A stretch of 44,573 nucleotides of DNA, from positions 1 through 44,573 of the forward strand of contig CALBXV010000083.1 of assembly GCA_937890045.1 (NCBI GenBank), in the 5' to 3' direction. Under the pieces are notes generated by a model that saw nothing but the letters and a program-made list of their open reading frames with translations, searched no databases and was not told where the DNA came from. The translations under genes and the position numbers were made by a program. This document shows positions 1-8,926 of the stretch, piece by piece. Numbering within the stretch: the stretch's first letter is position 1; every line of letters starts with the position of its first letter. This DNA comes from an uncultured archaeon. Lineage in GTDB: Archaea; Thermoproteota; Nitrososphaeria; Nitrososphaerales; CALBXV01.

Positions 1-883
1 CAGTACCAACAACCTGATTTCCAGCGGTGCCAGAGCCGAAATTAATATTATCCCCTGCACCAGAGCCTCGCCCCCATCCAAAGAAAAAGGCAGCCGATTG
101 ACCGCTGCCAGTTCTATTTGTAATGATAGCATTATCAGTTGACGCATTGAATGCGTTAAATCTGACCCAACATTCGAGGGTGAAATCACCTGTCCCAAAA
201 GTCCAATCTGCATCAGACACTGCCGTGAGTGCATCACCAGATCCGTCAAAAAGAATTGAAGATGAGGCCCCAAGATTATTCTGTGCGGTATCGTGTTGCG
301 TGTTGCCTACAACCGTTACCGTATGCCCTGTCGTGCTTAAATCTGTGAAGGTAGTCGAACCATCGGTTGTATTCGATTTCAACACGAATAATGAATATGC
401 ATCCATCCCGATATCCGCCCCCACGGTAGCAAAATATTCATCCACATTAGCAACATCTGTTTGACCACCACTAACTGCTATTCCTGTATCGTCTTCAAAT
501 TGATCTATAAATGTCGAAGGAAGATTGTATGCCGCTCTGTTATCTGATACCGCATTATAAAGCGCAAGCATAGCTATGTCTTGTTTAATAGGAGTTAAGT
601 CTACTACTTCAGGAACCACACCAATTTGTGTCCATACAGCAGCACTAGCAGTTGCATCAGTACAATTAAAAAGTTTTCCATTTCCTGTATTTAATATCAT
701 ATCACCAAGAGATGGAGTTGCAGGATCTGTTGGAGTTGGATCAGTTGCTTGTCTTACTATTGCTCCAACTGGTGCATTTTCACCACTTGTCCAATCTGTT
801 CCATTGGACATTATAATTTTTCCTGCAGGGCCTGGTGCAGGAATATCTTCCATCATACTTATATCTACTTGATTTAATGCCAT
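1..883 (-). CDS. LamG-domain tail fibre/adhesin, 3' end beyond window
   Basis: An open left-going frame of 294 codons starts at the ATG at 881-883 and runs off the left edge without a stop. The start overlaps the stop of the upstream small gene as TAATG, which suggests translational coupling, and GGGAG lies just upstream. Residues 42-86 carry a proline-rich SLGDMILN module that recurs in the fibre at 25922-26674. Residues 98-135 have a DIAMLALYNAVSDNRAAYN segment followed by FIDQFEDDTGI, a connector I know from marine phage fibres. From about residue 166 a LamG/concanavalin-like jellyroll begins, with FGTGDFTLECWV near residues 229-240, closely like the second LamG of the 16879-19458 fibre. 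Such domains usually bind glycans, so this is probably a receptor-binding fibre. The specific ligand cannot be inferred. Confidence 0.85.
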   Translation of the reverse strand, partial: MALNQVDISMMEDIPAPGPAGKIIMSNGTDWTSGENAPVGAIVRQATDPTPTDPATPSLGDMILNTGNGKLFNCTDATASAAVWTQIGVVPEVVDLTPIKQDIAMLALYNAVSDNRAAYNLPSTFIDQFEDDTGIAVSGGQTDVANVDEYFATVGADIGMDAYSLFVLKSNTTDGSTTFTDLSTTGHTVTVVGNTQHDTAQNNLGASSSILFDGSGDALTAVSDADWTFGTGDFTLECWVRFNAFNASTDNAIITNRTGSGQSAAFFFGWGRGSGAGDNINFGSGTAGNQVVGT

Positions 884-1071
884 TAACTATCTCCCTTATC
901 TCCTGAGTCTGGTTCTACTACTTTAGTTTTAGCATTCTCAGTTAATCTAATTAATTTTGCTTCCAACTGAATATTTTGGGCTATTTGCTCATTCAATCTT
1001 GTTTGAAGAATATTAATAATAGTTTGTGCATAATCTACTTTTTCTTCTGGTGTAGTTACTACTTCATTCAT
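883..1071 (-). CDS. Small coiled-coil-like protein of the fibre cluster
   Basis: A 62-residue acidic protein with an uninterrupted helix-forming middle (YAQTIINILQTRLNEQ onward) in which hydrophobic residues recur at heptad-like spacing, then a charged tail. It probably oligomerises as a coiled coil. I chose the ATG at 1071 because AGGAG at 1079-1083 is seven bases upstream. An in-frame TTG at 1077 would lie too close to that site. Its stop overlaps the start of the LamG fibre by one base, so the two are likely co-translated. Small proteins of this look are common beside fibre genes of marine phages, but I know no assigned function; a fibre trimerisation or assembly helper is a guess. Confidence 0.75.
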   Translation of the reverse strand: MNEVVTTPEEKVDYAQTIINILQTRLNEQIAQNIQLEAKLIRLTENAKTKVVEPDSGDKGDS

Positions 1072-1090
1072 AATCAATCTCCTTTATAAT

Positions 1091-1546
1091 TTAGGGTTCT
1101 TTAATTTCTAATGTTTCACTTTCATATCGAAAGTTTTGTATATCCATTTCATCTTTACAAACATCTATAGCATCTTCCACAACATTTGATTTATCTCTAA
1201 GTGCTTGACGTTCTGCTAGTATATCTGTATTATCAGCACCTGTATCTCGTGCTCTATCTAATTTCCAATCCGTAGCAGCAATTAATCTACCTGTATCAGC
1301 CTTTACCATTTTCTTCATGAAATCTTTCTGCTCTGCCAATTTTCCTGCTATTTCTGCATCAGCATCTGCTTTTATCTTAGCTAGAATAGCATCATTAGAC
1401 AGACCCTCAAAAATATCAACTAATACACCTTCTTTAACTTGCCAACGGTGAGGATGTGGTAGAGTGTCATCAATTTCAAACTTTCCGTTTGGATCATCCG
1501 CGTACTCAAGCCCTCCTTCATCAAATGTAACTTTAATTATCGCCAT
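1091..1546 (-). CDS. Tail-fibre assembly chaperone-like protein
   Basis: A 151-residue protein with two parts. The N-terminal half (MAIIKVTFDEGG, then HPHRWQVKEGVLVDI) looks like a small beta domain. The helical C-terminal half carries GRLIAATDWKLDR near residue 87 followed by ILAERQALRDKS. This pattern of R..L...TDW.......R..LRD is the signature of phage tail-fibre-assembly chaperones (the Phage_tail_APC/gp38-like group). Such proteins help fibres trimerise or fold and are normally encoded next to their client. The client here is likely the 548-residue adhesin just upstream or the LamG fibre downstream. The family assignment rests on the motif only and needs a profile search. The gene is preceded by an AGGAG-like site. 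Confidence 0.6.
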   Translation of the reverse strand: MAIIKVTFDEGGLEYADDPNGKFEIDDTLPHPHRWQVKEGVLVDIFEGLSNDAILAKIKADADAEIAGKLAEQKDFMKKMVKADTGRLIAATDWKLDRARDTGADNTDILAERQALRDKSNVVEDAIDVCKDEMDIQNFRYESETLEIKEP

Positions 1547-1573
1547 TATTGTATACTCCTTTGTTATATAATT

Positions 1574-3220
1574 TTACCATCCAGATTCAGGTGGGTTAAC
1601 AGCATTCCATGTCGTTGGATCACTATATTCGAAGCCTGAATTTTGTGGTTTTGACCAATCATTAATGGCAGGACCTCTGTAGGCTTCAACCTCCGCGATT
1701 GTTAATGCACCCGGAATTACCTGATAAAGTCGTGGATATTGAGTTGTATGTTGAGTTATATCAAACATACCATTATGATAACCAAAATTACCTATTAAAG
1801 TTCCACCATCAGATGGACCATATGCTATACCATTTCCCCCTTGATTATAATTATCAAGTTTATATGAATGAAAATTTTCTTCAAAACTCATTCTTCCCGC
1901 CGATACCCGAGTAGTAATAGAATCGGAATTATGATTGTAATTAAAAGTAATATCATTGGCACCAAATGGTGCAACACACATTGAATAACCTGTAGAATTA
2001 TTCCAACCTCTACGATATTCACCAGTTACACTATCAATAACATACATTTTCATTCCTGATCCATAATAATAATATGGACTCATGGTCATAACATATCTGC
2101 CATCATTTGTTATTTGAAATTGCAGACCATGCCATTCATTACTAGGAATACCATATGTTGTAGTACTATTCATACTACTCTTTATCGAATTAACATCCGT
2201 AGTATTTCTATTTCCTTGGGCATCTAATTCTTTTCTGAAGGTATATCCACAATCAGTATTTTGTCCATAAGTTTCATTTGTAAAATTAATTGCTTGAATA
2301 TATTGCCCTTGATGAGGCCTCATATAACATGCATAAACTTCTCCAGTATCACATACGGTTATAACCTTCCGCACTCTATCTTCACCATCGTATATTTGAT
2401 AAGGTACATCTGTCCATCGGTGATTTGATTCTTTTACATTTTCTCTCCACCAATTCCAATCAACTTCTGGATTAGGAGGTGGAACATCTTTATACCAATG
2501 CCATCTGTTAGTACTATCATTTTTTCGATCAACAAAAACCATTACCTTTGTTCGTTGATTATATCCCATACTGCCTCGGGAATCATTAGTACTAGTATTC
2601 CAACCAAATCGGTTTGTTGGAGAACAACTTGTACCAAAATACCAACCCTGTTTACTATCTTTCGCAGTATTTCGATAAGAAGATGCATTAGCACTTACAC
2701 TATATGTTGATCCTTCCATAGGAGAACGTCCACCTGCCCAAACATTTTGAGCCCTTCTAAACATTCTTCGTTGTGGATCAGTATTTCCTACCCAACAACA
2801 ACTATTGGCATTTGCTGACATTACATGATAAGGATGATCTAGAGCATGTGTACCCATATAACCACTAGTTCCATTAGGGGATATAGATCCTATATCACCA
2901 GTACCACCACTAACAGAATTACTACCATGTGAAGCACTACTTGAACCAGAATGACTTCCACAATTAATGAAAGTGTTCATACCTTCACTTACCTCAGTAC
3001 CACCATAACCAGTAAAACCATCATTGTTGTTATTAGTAAAAGTTGTAATAGGTCTATTATAATGATTGTAAATATAATATCCTCTATAAGTTGTATGATT
3101 TGCACTAAAGATACACCAAGCGGCTCGTTCATACGGATCACTACTATAATGGTCGCCTCCTCCTCCACCACCACCAGAAGAACCCGAGCTCCCACCAAGA
3201 AATTGACTTAAATTACTCAT
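1574..3220 (-). CDS. Gly/Ser-linker adhesin, possible beta-propeller
   Basis: A 548-residue protein. Residues 1-8 (MSNLSQFL) are followed by a Gly/Ser linker (residues 9-22) like that of the propeller-like gene at 24909-25919, whose product also begins with a short leader and GGSSGG. The rest is rich in Asn, Tyr, Trp and Gly and has no recognisable catalytic motif. Several stretches look like repeated beta blades, such as GLQFQITNDGRYVMTMSP and AGRMSFEENFHSYKLD. I infer an extracellular, all-beta receptor-binding protein at a fibre tip. The shared N-terminus with the 24909 gene suggests a common attachment partner. No family name can be assigned with certainty. Confidence 0.7.
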   Translation of the reverse strand: MSNLSQFLGGSSGSSGGGGGGGDHYSSDPYERAAWCIFSANHTTYRGYYIYNHYNRPITTFTNNNNDGFTGYGGTEVSEGMNTFINCGSHSGSSSASHGSNSVSGGTGDIGSISPNGTSGYMGTHALDHPYHVMSANANSCCWVGNTDPQRRMFRRAQNVWAGGRSPMEGSTYSVSANASSYRNTAKDSKQGWYFGTSCSPTNRFGWNTSTNDSRGSMGYNQRTKVMVFVDRKNDSTNRWHWYKDVPPPNPEVDWNWWRENVKESNHRWTDVPYQIYDGEDRVRKVITVCDTGEVYACYMRPHQGQYIQAINFTNETYGQNTDCGYTFRKELDAQGNRNTTDVNSIKSSMNSTTTYGIPSNEWHGLQFQITNDGRYVMTMSPYYYYGSGMKMYVIDSVTGEYRRGWNNSTGYSMCVAPFGANDITFNYNHNSDSITTRVSAGRMSFEENFHSYKLDNYNQGGNGIAYGPSDGGTLIGNFGYHNGMFDITQHTTQYPRLYQVIPGALTIAEVEAYRGPAINDWSKPQNSGFEYSDPTTWNAVNPPESGW

Positions 3221-3234
3221 TTATATTTTCTCCT

Positions 3235-5616
3235 TTAAGATAAAACCCAACCATTCGTGGTTCCAGTATAAGTTAATCGGGTAGACGTATTAGCAACATT
3301 TATTTCTAAATCTTCAGCTAGTGTCTGTATATTTTTTCCATTTCTTCCAACAGTAAGTTTATTAGTAGCAAATTTAGTTGCTTGATCTGTAAAATCAACA
3401 TAATCATTTATTGCTGGATTAGCTGGTAGTTTTACTGTAAAAGCACCAGCTGTCGTATCAATCATATATGAAGTATTAGTAATAGCATCGTAAGTTGGTG
3501 CAGAGTCGGTGCCGTTTTGGGTTTTAAAATATAATTCTAACCACCAACTAGTATTAGTAACGGTTCCACTAACACCTAACATCCTATAATGCTTATAACC
3601 TGTAGTATTGGCAGACAATTCAGTATATACTTTTTTATAGTTACCACTATCAGAAGTATAAGAAGTATTGTTCCAATCCCATTCTGCACCTATATTTGTA
3701 TAATTAGTTCCATCGTTTGAACCCTGCCATTGCCATGTACCCATAACCACGGTATCCGTTTCATTATTCCAGAATGTCATTTCTGTAATAATTTGTTTGG
3801 TTTCCCATTCAAAATTTACCCATTTTCCAGCTATGGCATTCGCACCTTGTCCCATTACTCCATCAGTACTATTAGCAGACAAACCACCATCAACTAGATT
3901 ATTTGGTGGTTCTCCATTGAAAACTTGTGAACTAGACTCTGTTGCAGTAATATCGCTTGTTCTATCACCAGAATCATATGCTGAAGCCGCATATGTAGTA
4001 GTAACTACTCCGTCAGCAAATACAAGATGTTTCCAATCAGCCCCATCAGTATCGGTCTGTACCCATCCATCAGTTGCAGACGCATATACTAACTCAATCA
4101 TTGATCCACTTTCTAAAACTAAATCATAAGCTTGTCTATTTATGTTTTTACCATTTCTATTAATTGTAAATTTATTAGTATCCCAAGATCCTGTCTTATC
4201 TATAAATTTAATAACATCTCCCGCAGAAGGTGATGCAGGTAGTTGAACAGTTTTAGCAATACTTGATGTATCAACTATATAATCATTATTAGAATCAACT
4301 AGAATATTTGATGTCGTACTTGCAGTACCACCCATTGCTACATGATTAGAACAATAGTAATATAAATCTGGTGCTCCTGCAGCTACAACTATTTGTGTAT
4401 ATGCACCAGCAGAACCCGGTGTTCCAACCTCTGTTACACCAGTTGTATATTCTGTACTACCAGCGGCATCTGCAGCAGTTGCAAATTTAAGTGTATGTCC
4501 TGCATTAGAACCATTAGCTGTATCAAACTTATAAGTATTTCCTTCATACAAAGTTATAGAATCTTGTGATACTGTATCTATTGCATACTTATTAGAATCA
4601 ACAGTTACTGAATATGTTATTGTTTTATTATTTAGTGTATCCGCGAAACCTCCAACCCACGACGCATCTTTATTAAAACCACCAGAGGTTAATTTCTGTC
4701 CCGCACTGCCCGGCGCCAATACAACCCAATTTCCATTTGCATCACAAGTAATAACCGCCCCGCGCTGTCCACCAACCATTGATCCTAATGTATCAAAACG
4801 CTGAGACATACCTAACCAAACATTAGCTCCTACCGTTGCATCAGTTAAAATAAAAATATTACCATCAGTAGTATTAATCCATTCTGTACCGATAGGATAA
4901 CCATTAGTTTCAGCTGAAGTAGCGGTAGGGTTTGTGCTGTTTTTAACAGGGATCGTACCGGGAGAAAACATTGATGGTGTTAGTGTACCACCAGAAGGAA
5001 CACCAATATCTGTTACAAGACCTAAATATTGTACAGTAATAAGTATTGTATCAGCGGGTGCAGTATTAAAAGTCATTATTCTGTTACCAGTTCCTGATAA
5101 CGTATAATGATCTGGAGAAAACTGATGAATACCACTAACTGTTACTATGATTGATGGAGCTGAATTGTTGACAACAACAACGTCTTGAGTTAATGTATAT
5201 TCGAATGTAGTACCATCACCCGTAAATGTATCTTGATGAAAAGATCCACCAAAACCACCAGTTAACTTTGAAGCATCTACTGATACGATATGATCGTTAG
5301 TAACAGCACCATCAAGAATTTTGCTACTTGTTACAATATCATCAGCAAGTGATGTTTGTGTATAAGTTGAATGTGTTCCGGTTGTAGTTAAGAACCTAAC
5401 CATAACAACATCATCAACAGGGACACCAGCGAGGGTTAAAGTTTTTCCGGTGAGAGTATATTCACTTGGTCGTTTTACAACGCCATTAACAACAACTTCT
5501 ATAGAAGCTGTGCTTGGTGCTACTCTACCCAAAGTATATTGTGTTCCTCCTACTGATATATGTTCTTCTGCTTTTATAAAACCAAAAAATGGTTCATTAC
5601 CTATATACTGTGTCAT
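3235..5616 (-). CDS. Multidomain tail fibre with cupredoxin-like and discoidin-like domains
   Basis: A 793-residue mosaic fibre. It begins with the YIGNEP-type N-terminus shared with the 16879, 21679 and 26688 genes. Two copies of a small beta module follow (about residues 12-76 and 127-199), separated by the fibre linker AVTNDHIVSVDASKLTG. Residues 333-432 look like a cupredoxin, with H374, C422, H425 and M428 in type-1-copper-like order. Residues 445-522 are a first cap module. Residues 525-700 look like an F5/8 type C (discoidin, CBM32-like) sugar-binding domain, with WQWQGSNDGTNYTNIG at 628-643. Residues 713-793 are a second cap module ending in TNGW. It is a structural, probably receptor-binding protein made with the late genes. 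The cupredoxin and discoidin calls rest on motif and layout only. Confidence 0.85.
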   Translation of the reverse strand: MTQYIGNEPFFGFIKAEEHISVGGTQYTLGRVAPSTASIEVVVNGVVKRPSEYTLTGKTLTLAGVPVDDVVMVRFLTTTGTHSTYTQTSLADDIVTSSKILDGAVTNDHIVSVDASKLTGGFGGSFHQDTFTGDGTTFEYTLTQDVVVVNNSAPSIIVTVSGIHQFSPDHYTLSGTGNRIMTFNTAPADTILITVQYLGLVTDIGVPSGGTLTPSMFSPGTIPVKNSTNPTATSAETNGYPIGTEWINTTDGNIFILTDATVGANVWLGMSQRFDTLGSMVGGQRGAVITCDANGNWVVLAPGSAGQKLTSGGFNKDASWVGGFADTLNNKTITYSVTVDSNKYAIDTVSQDSITLYEGNTYKFDTANGSNAGHTLKFATAADAAGSTEYTTGVTEVGTPGSAGAYTQIVVAAGAPDLYYYCSNHVAMGGTASTTSNILVDSNNDYIVDTSSIAKTVQLPASPSAGDVIKFIDKTGSWDTNKFTINRNGKNINRQAYDLVLESGSMIELVYASATDGWVQTDTDGADWKHLVFADGVVTTTYAASAYDSGDRTSDITATESSSQVFNGEPPNNLVDGGLSANSTDGVMGQGANAIAGKWVNFEWETKQIITEMTFWNNETDTVVMGTWQWQGSNDGTNYTNIGAEWDWNNTSYTSDSGNYKKVYTELSANTTGYKHYRMLGVSGTVTNTSWWLELYFKTQNGTDSAPTYDAITNTSYMIDTTAGAFTVKLPANPAINDYVDFTDQATKFATNKLTVGRNGKNIQTLAEDLEINVANTSTRLTYTGTTNGWVLS

Positions 5617-5627
5617 CTATTATTCCC

Positions 5628-5966
5628 CTATTCTGAGACTTTAGTCACTTCTGGTCGTAAATGTATTTTACCTTCTAGGATTCGTGTAACTATACTACCG
5701 GTAGTTACTTCAACATCATAATAATAATAACCAGATTTCATCGCAGCCGAAACAGCAGATGTCAAATTCAAAATAAGTGTTCCTTCCGGCGGAACTAATG
5801 CATCAGCGGAAATAGCAGTTGAGGCGGTGGAAGTATAATTCTTTCTTATATGGGAGGTAATAGTATGATTGGATAAATCAATTACAGCCCCTGATGAATC
5901 CTTAGCAGTAACTATCGTGCTCCAGTCAGATCCCTGATCTATATTGTAATTTGTAATAGTAGCCAT
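5628..5966 (-). CDS. Small beta-sandwich virion protein
   Basis: A 112-residue protein starting MATITNYNIDQGSDWST and ending in LEGKIHLRPEVTKV. The pattern of a charged N-terminal strand, an IDLSNHTITSHIRKNY middle and a YYYYDVEV strand is one I recognise from small proteins next to fibre genes in many marine and enteric phages. There it resembles the N-terminal Ig-like part of baseplate or fibre adaptors. A structural adaptor or fibre-associated role is an inference. Two TATAAATA boxes immediately upstream make it the first gene of a late transcript that continues into the 793-residue fibre only 11 bases downstream. Confidence 0.7.
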   Translation of the reverse strand: MATITNYNIDQGSDWSTIVTAKDSSGAVIDLSNHTITSHIRKNYTSTASTAISADALVPPEGTLILNLTSAVSAAMKSGYYYYDVEVTTGSIVTRILEGKIHLRPEVTKVSE

Positions 5967-5981
5967 CCTGTTTCCTTTAAA

Positions 5982-5989
5982 TATTTATA
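5982..5989 (-). promoter_or_regulatory. T4-type late promoter box
   Basis: The left-going strand reads TATAAATA exactly, 16 bases upstream of the start of the 5628-5966 gene. T4-like phages use this box with the gp55 sigma factor and gp45 clamp. It is the nearer of two tandem copies. Confidence 0.7.
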
Positions 5990-5993
5990 CCAA

Positions 5994-6001
5994 TATTTAT
6001 A
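5994..6001 (-). promoter_or_regulatory. T4-type late promoter box (second copy)
   Basis: A second exact TATAAATA on the left-going strand, 12 bases upstream of the first and 28 bases upstream of the 5628-5966 start codon. Its spacing fits a transcription start before the ribosome-binding site better than that of the nearer copy. Confidence 0.75.
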
Positions 6002-6019
6002 ATACTATAATGCTCTCTT

Positions 6020-7804
6020 TTACTCTTTTTCATTCAATACTTCAATTAATAAGTCATTTTCAGGGCAATATAAGTATTCTAATCTACTGGTATCTAATGC
6101 TTTAACAGCATCATCTAAGGATTCAACTAATGGCTCACCACCTAAATTAAAGGAAGTATTAAATAATATAGGAATTCCTGTTTGTGTATTAAACTCCTCT
6201 ATCATTTCATAAAATACAGGATTTTGTTCCTTTTTCAAAGTTTGAATACGGCACGTACCATCTACATGAACAATAGCAGGAATTTTCTCTTGATACCCTT
6301 TATTACAATACATCGCATACATCATATGAGGAGATTCTTTTAAACCCCTCATATCAAACCATTCATCTGCATATTCATGTAATATAGTCCCTGCGAATGG
6401 TCTAAAATATTCTCTACGTTTTACACTATTAACATAAGCCTTACCATCCTCTGTACGAGGATCAAAAAGAACTGAACGGTTTCCTAATGCTCTTGGACCA
6501 TTCTCACAACTACCCTGAAAGAGTGTAACAATATTTCCTTTCAATATTAATTTAACTGCATCTTCACTATATATTTTTTTTGTAGTTCCATTATATTTTT
6601 TAGCTATGTTTTCTACTTCCTCATCTGTATATTTATACTTCGGACCTAAGAATAAACTATCAGCATATTCTTTAACCTTTTCATCTTTAGTAATCATGTG
6701 ATGAGCAAATAACGCTGCACCTATAGAAGTGCCCGCATCATTTGAAATAGGTTCAACATATAAATTAATATCTTCATCTTTTAATTGTCCAAGATACCAA
6801 TAATTGGCAACACAATTTAATCCATAACCACCAGACAATACAACATTTTTATTACCACTCATTTCAACTGACTTGCGAATTAAATCAAGAACCATTTGTT
6901 GAGATTCTGTTTGTACAGCATAAGCCATATTTCTACGATTTTGTAATCTAGTAACATCATGGGTAGCTTCTACTGGATCAGGATCATTTAAATATTCCCA
7001 CCTTCCCTCATTTACAACTGCACCGTTTGGATATGTTGGAGTAATTAAATTACGATCTGCTGTTTTCCATCTTCCCCCACCACCATCACTATAAATCTCT
7101 GGAAATTTATCACAAGGTTCTCCGTATGGAAACAGTCCCATTGTCTTACCTGCTTCAATGGGATTCCATCCACAGTACCGTGTTACTGCCTCATATGCTT
7201 TTACAATACCAGCAGAATCATCCAGACAAAGTTCAAGAGTACCTTTTTCATTTTCTCTTTCAGCAGGAAACTCAGGTTGTATGGTACCATTCCAAGGTCC
7301 CCTACCACCGAGATGTTTATAGTGTGTTTTAAATTTTGCAGGATAAGAACAATCTATAATTGATTCAAGTTCCCATGTCATCTCTTGCTCGCCATTTATT
7401 TCCATAGGAATATATGTGCCAGCACCATCTACAACTAATGCAACTGCAGATTCAAAACCAGAACGATAAAAAGCACAAGCGGCATGCATCTTATGATGCC
7501 ATCTATCCATATGCCAGACTTGTTTATTCATATCGTCTATAAGACGTAACTTTCTTGCAAGTCCACTATATACATCACCACCGGAAAATTCAACGTGACT
7601 TTCATCTGGTTGTGTATGTGCTATAATTAAATAATCTAGTTTATCAGTATACTCTAGAATTTTAACCATACAAGCATGTGGACCGCCGTCATATTTTTGT
7701 CTACTTAATCTTTCTTCTTCTACAGCAAAAACTATTTCACCATCTTTTAATAAACATATACTAGCATTATGTCCTCTTGAAATACCCGCAATCCATTGAC
7801 TCAT
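6020..7804 (-). CDS. Carbamoyltransferase (NodU/CmcH/TobZ family)
   Basis: A 594-residue two-domain enzyme that moves carbamoyl from carbamoyl phosphate to a hydroxyl group, usually on a sugar or antibiotic, via carbamoyl-adenylate. The N-terminal kinase-like half shows GHNAS at 11-15, EEERLSRQKYDGG at 29-41, a metal-binding HHKMH at 103-107, DGAG at 126-129 and LSGGYGLNCVAN at 323-334. The C-terminal half shows GSCENGPRALGNRS at 431-444 and FNTSFNLGGEPLV at 548-560. All look intact, so an active enzyme is expected. Its ATG overlaps the glycosyltransferase stop by four bases and an AGGAGG site lies seven bases upstream, so the two are translationally coupled. Marine T4-like phages commonly carry such genes; the substrate here is unknown. 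A sugar added by the neighbouring transferase is the natural guess. Confidence 0.95.
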   Translation of the reverse strand: MSQWIAGISRGHNASICLLKDGEIVFAVEEERLSRQKYDGGPHACMVKILEYTDKLDYLIIAHTQPDESHVEFSGGDVYSGLARKLRLIDDMNKQVWHMDRWHHKMHAACAFYRSGFESAVALVVDGAGTYIPMEINGEQEMTWELESIIDCSYPAKFKTHYKHLGGRGPWNGTIQPEFPAERENEKGTLELCLDDSAGIVKAYEAVTRYCGWNPIEAGKTMGLFPYGEPCDKFPEIYSDGGGGRWKTADRNLITPTYPNGAVVNEGRWEYLNDPDPVEATHDVTRLQNRRNMAYAVQTESQQMVLDLIRKSVEMSGNKNVVLSGGYGLNCVANYWYLGQLKDEDINLYVEPISNDAGTSIGAALFAHHMITKDEKVKEYADSLFLGPKYKYTDEEVENIAKKYNGTTKKIYSEDAVKLILKGNIVTLFQGSCENGPRALGNRSVLFDPRTEDGKAYVNSVKRREYFRPFAGTILHEYADEWFDMRGLKESPHMMYAMYCNKGYQEKIPAIVHVDGTCRIQTLKKEQNPVFYEMIEEFNTQTGIPILFNTSFNLGGEPLVESLDDAVKALDTSRLEYLYCPENDLLIEVLNEKE

Positions 7805-8871
7805 CCATTATCCTCCTTCAATTTCATACCTTCTGGTATATTAACAGGAGCTGGTTTAGTATAAGTAGAATGGTCATTATGGCTACATTTATTAGTATGT
7901 ACATGAGGTTCAACTTTACCTTCAAATTTAGATCCTTTACCCATCCGTTTCTTTACTGTATCTACAACAAGTTTTATTTCCTTTTCATCCATAACAATAG
8001 AATCATTATTAGCACGATCCTTCTCATCATCCATAGTAAGACGAATAGGTGAATATACCCGTTTGTCTTTACCAATGTCTATAATATCGAAATCTTTATC
8101 ATCTGGATAAGAAATATTTATTGGATAAGTTGACCCAATAATAACAGTTGCTGTTTTATTAAGTGCCTTAGCAATATGTTGTCCTACAGAATCACATCCA
8201 AGAAAATGATCTGCATTATATATCATTGCCGCCCACAATCTTAAATTAGGTTCTTTAGGTACAGCAATTGTATGATCTTTATCTTCTGGTATATCTATTG
8301 GTACTTGTGACATCACCAGAATCCCATATTCTTTTCTTAATTGTTGAACAATCTCAACAACATTTGCTGATTCTATAGATCGTGAAGTTGCATCATATAC
8401 AGCAGGACCCACCTGTTGAACAGATCGACCAAAAGGTTGGATAACTAAAATTTTATCTTTTTTAGTTCCAGATTTAATTTCTTGGATTGTTTGAAACCCT
8501 TTAACTAATTCTTCTTTATTTAAATTAATTTCAGGATGGGGAAGGACACGAGGTTCATTCAATTCATTAATAAGAATATCAAAACCTTGTGCTAAACTAC
8601 ATTTTTGATTGAAGTATTCGTTGACTCTATATGGCTCTGGTGTAACAATATCTTTATCTTTTAGATGACTTTCAAAAAGGCCTTTATGCCAAACTTCAAA
8701 AGCGTGTTTATGTAAGGTAGGATGACCACGATAAAAATCCATTCCACTTTCACATACTATAACAAAATCTTTATCACCTGAATCTTCTGCGTATCTTTCT
8801 AATGCGGGGATAGAACAAAGAACACGACCTGCTCCACCATTAATAAAAAATGCTTTTGAACGACCACTCAT
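7801..8871 (-). CDS. GT9-like glycosyltransferase (ADP-heptose:LPS heptosyltransferase fold)
   Basis: A 356-residue GT-B-type protein. The N-terminal NGGAGRVLCSIPAL (11-24) is the acceptor-side loop of heptosyltransferase-like enzymes. ILVIQPFGRS (141-150) opens the second Rossmann domain, and ADHFLGCDSVGQHIAKAL (220-237) is the usual nucleotide-sugar signature with its D-S-hxxHxA core. It probably transfers a sugar from an NDP donor to a glycan, either on the cell surface or on a virion part. The C-terminal tail after residue 320 is rich in His and Cys (HVHTNKCSHNDH), which is unusual for the family and could bind metal. GAGGTG precedes the ATG, and a late promoter box lies 43 bases upstream. 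It is coupled to the carbamoyltransferase downstream. Confidence 0.82.
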   Translation of the reverse strand: MSGRSKAFFINGGAGRVLCSIPALERYAEDSGDKDFVIVCESGMDFYRGHPTLHKHAFEVWHKGLFESHLKDKDIVTPEPYRVNEYFNQKCSLAQGFDILINELNEPRVLPHPEINLNKEELVKGFQTIQEIKSGTKKDKILVIQPFGRSVQQVGPAVYDATSRSIESANVVEIVQQLRKEYGILVMSQVPIDIPEDKDHTIAVPKEPNLRLWAAMIYNADHFLGCDSVGQHIAKALNKTATVIIGSTYPINISYPDDKDFDIIDIGKDKRVYSPIRLTMDDEKDRANNDSIVMDEKEIKLVVDTVKKRMGKGSKFEGKVEPHVHTNKCSHNDHSTYTKPAPVNIPEGMKLKEDNG

Positions 8872-8913
8872 AATTTTTCACCTCAAGAAAACTATTAATA
8901 ATAATTACATAAT

Positions 8914-8921
8914 TATTTATA
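8914..8921 (-). promoter_or_regulatory. T4-type late promoter box for the GT/carbamoyltransferase pair
   Basis: An exact TATAAATA on the left-going strand lies in the 55-base gap between the 8927-9742 gene and the glycosyltransferase start at 8871. It implies that both sugar-modifying enzymes are made late, together with virion proteins. Confidence 0.75.
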
Positions 8922-8926
8922 AGACC

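Noticed and set aside
1077..1077. TTG start for the small coiled-coil gene
   Set aside because: ATG at 1071 has AGGAG seven bases upstream, whereas TTG is only one base from it.
3797..4129. Right-going 110-residue frame antisense to the large fibre
   Set aside because: It has no ribosome site, overlaps a solid gene completely and shows no domain. Many such shadow frames exist on the right-going strand here.
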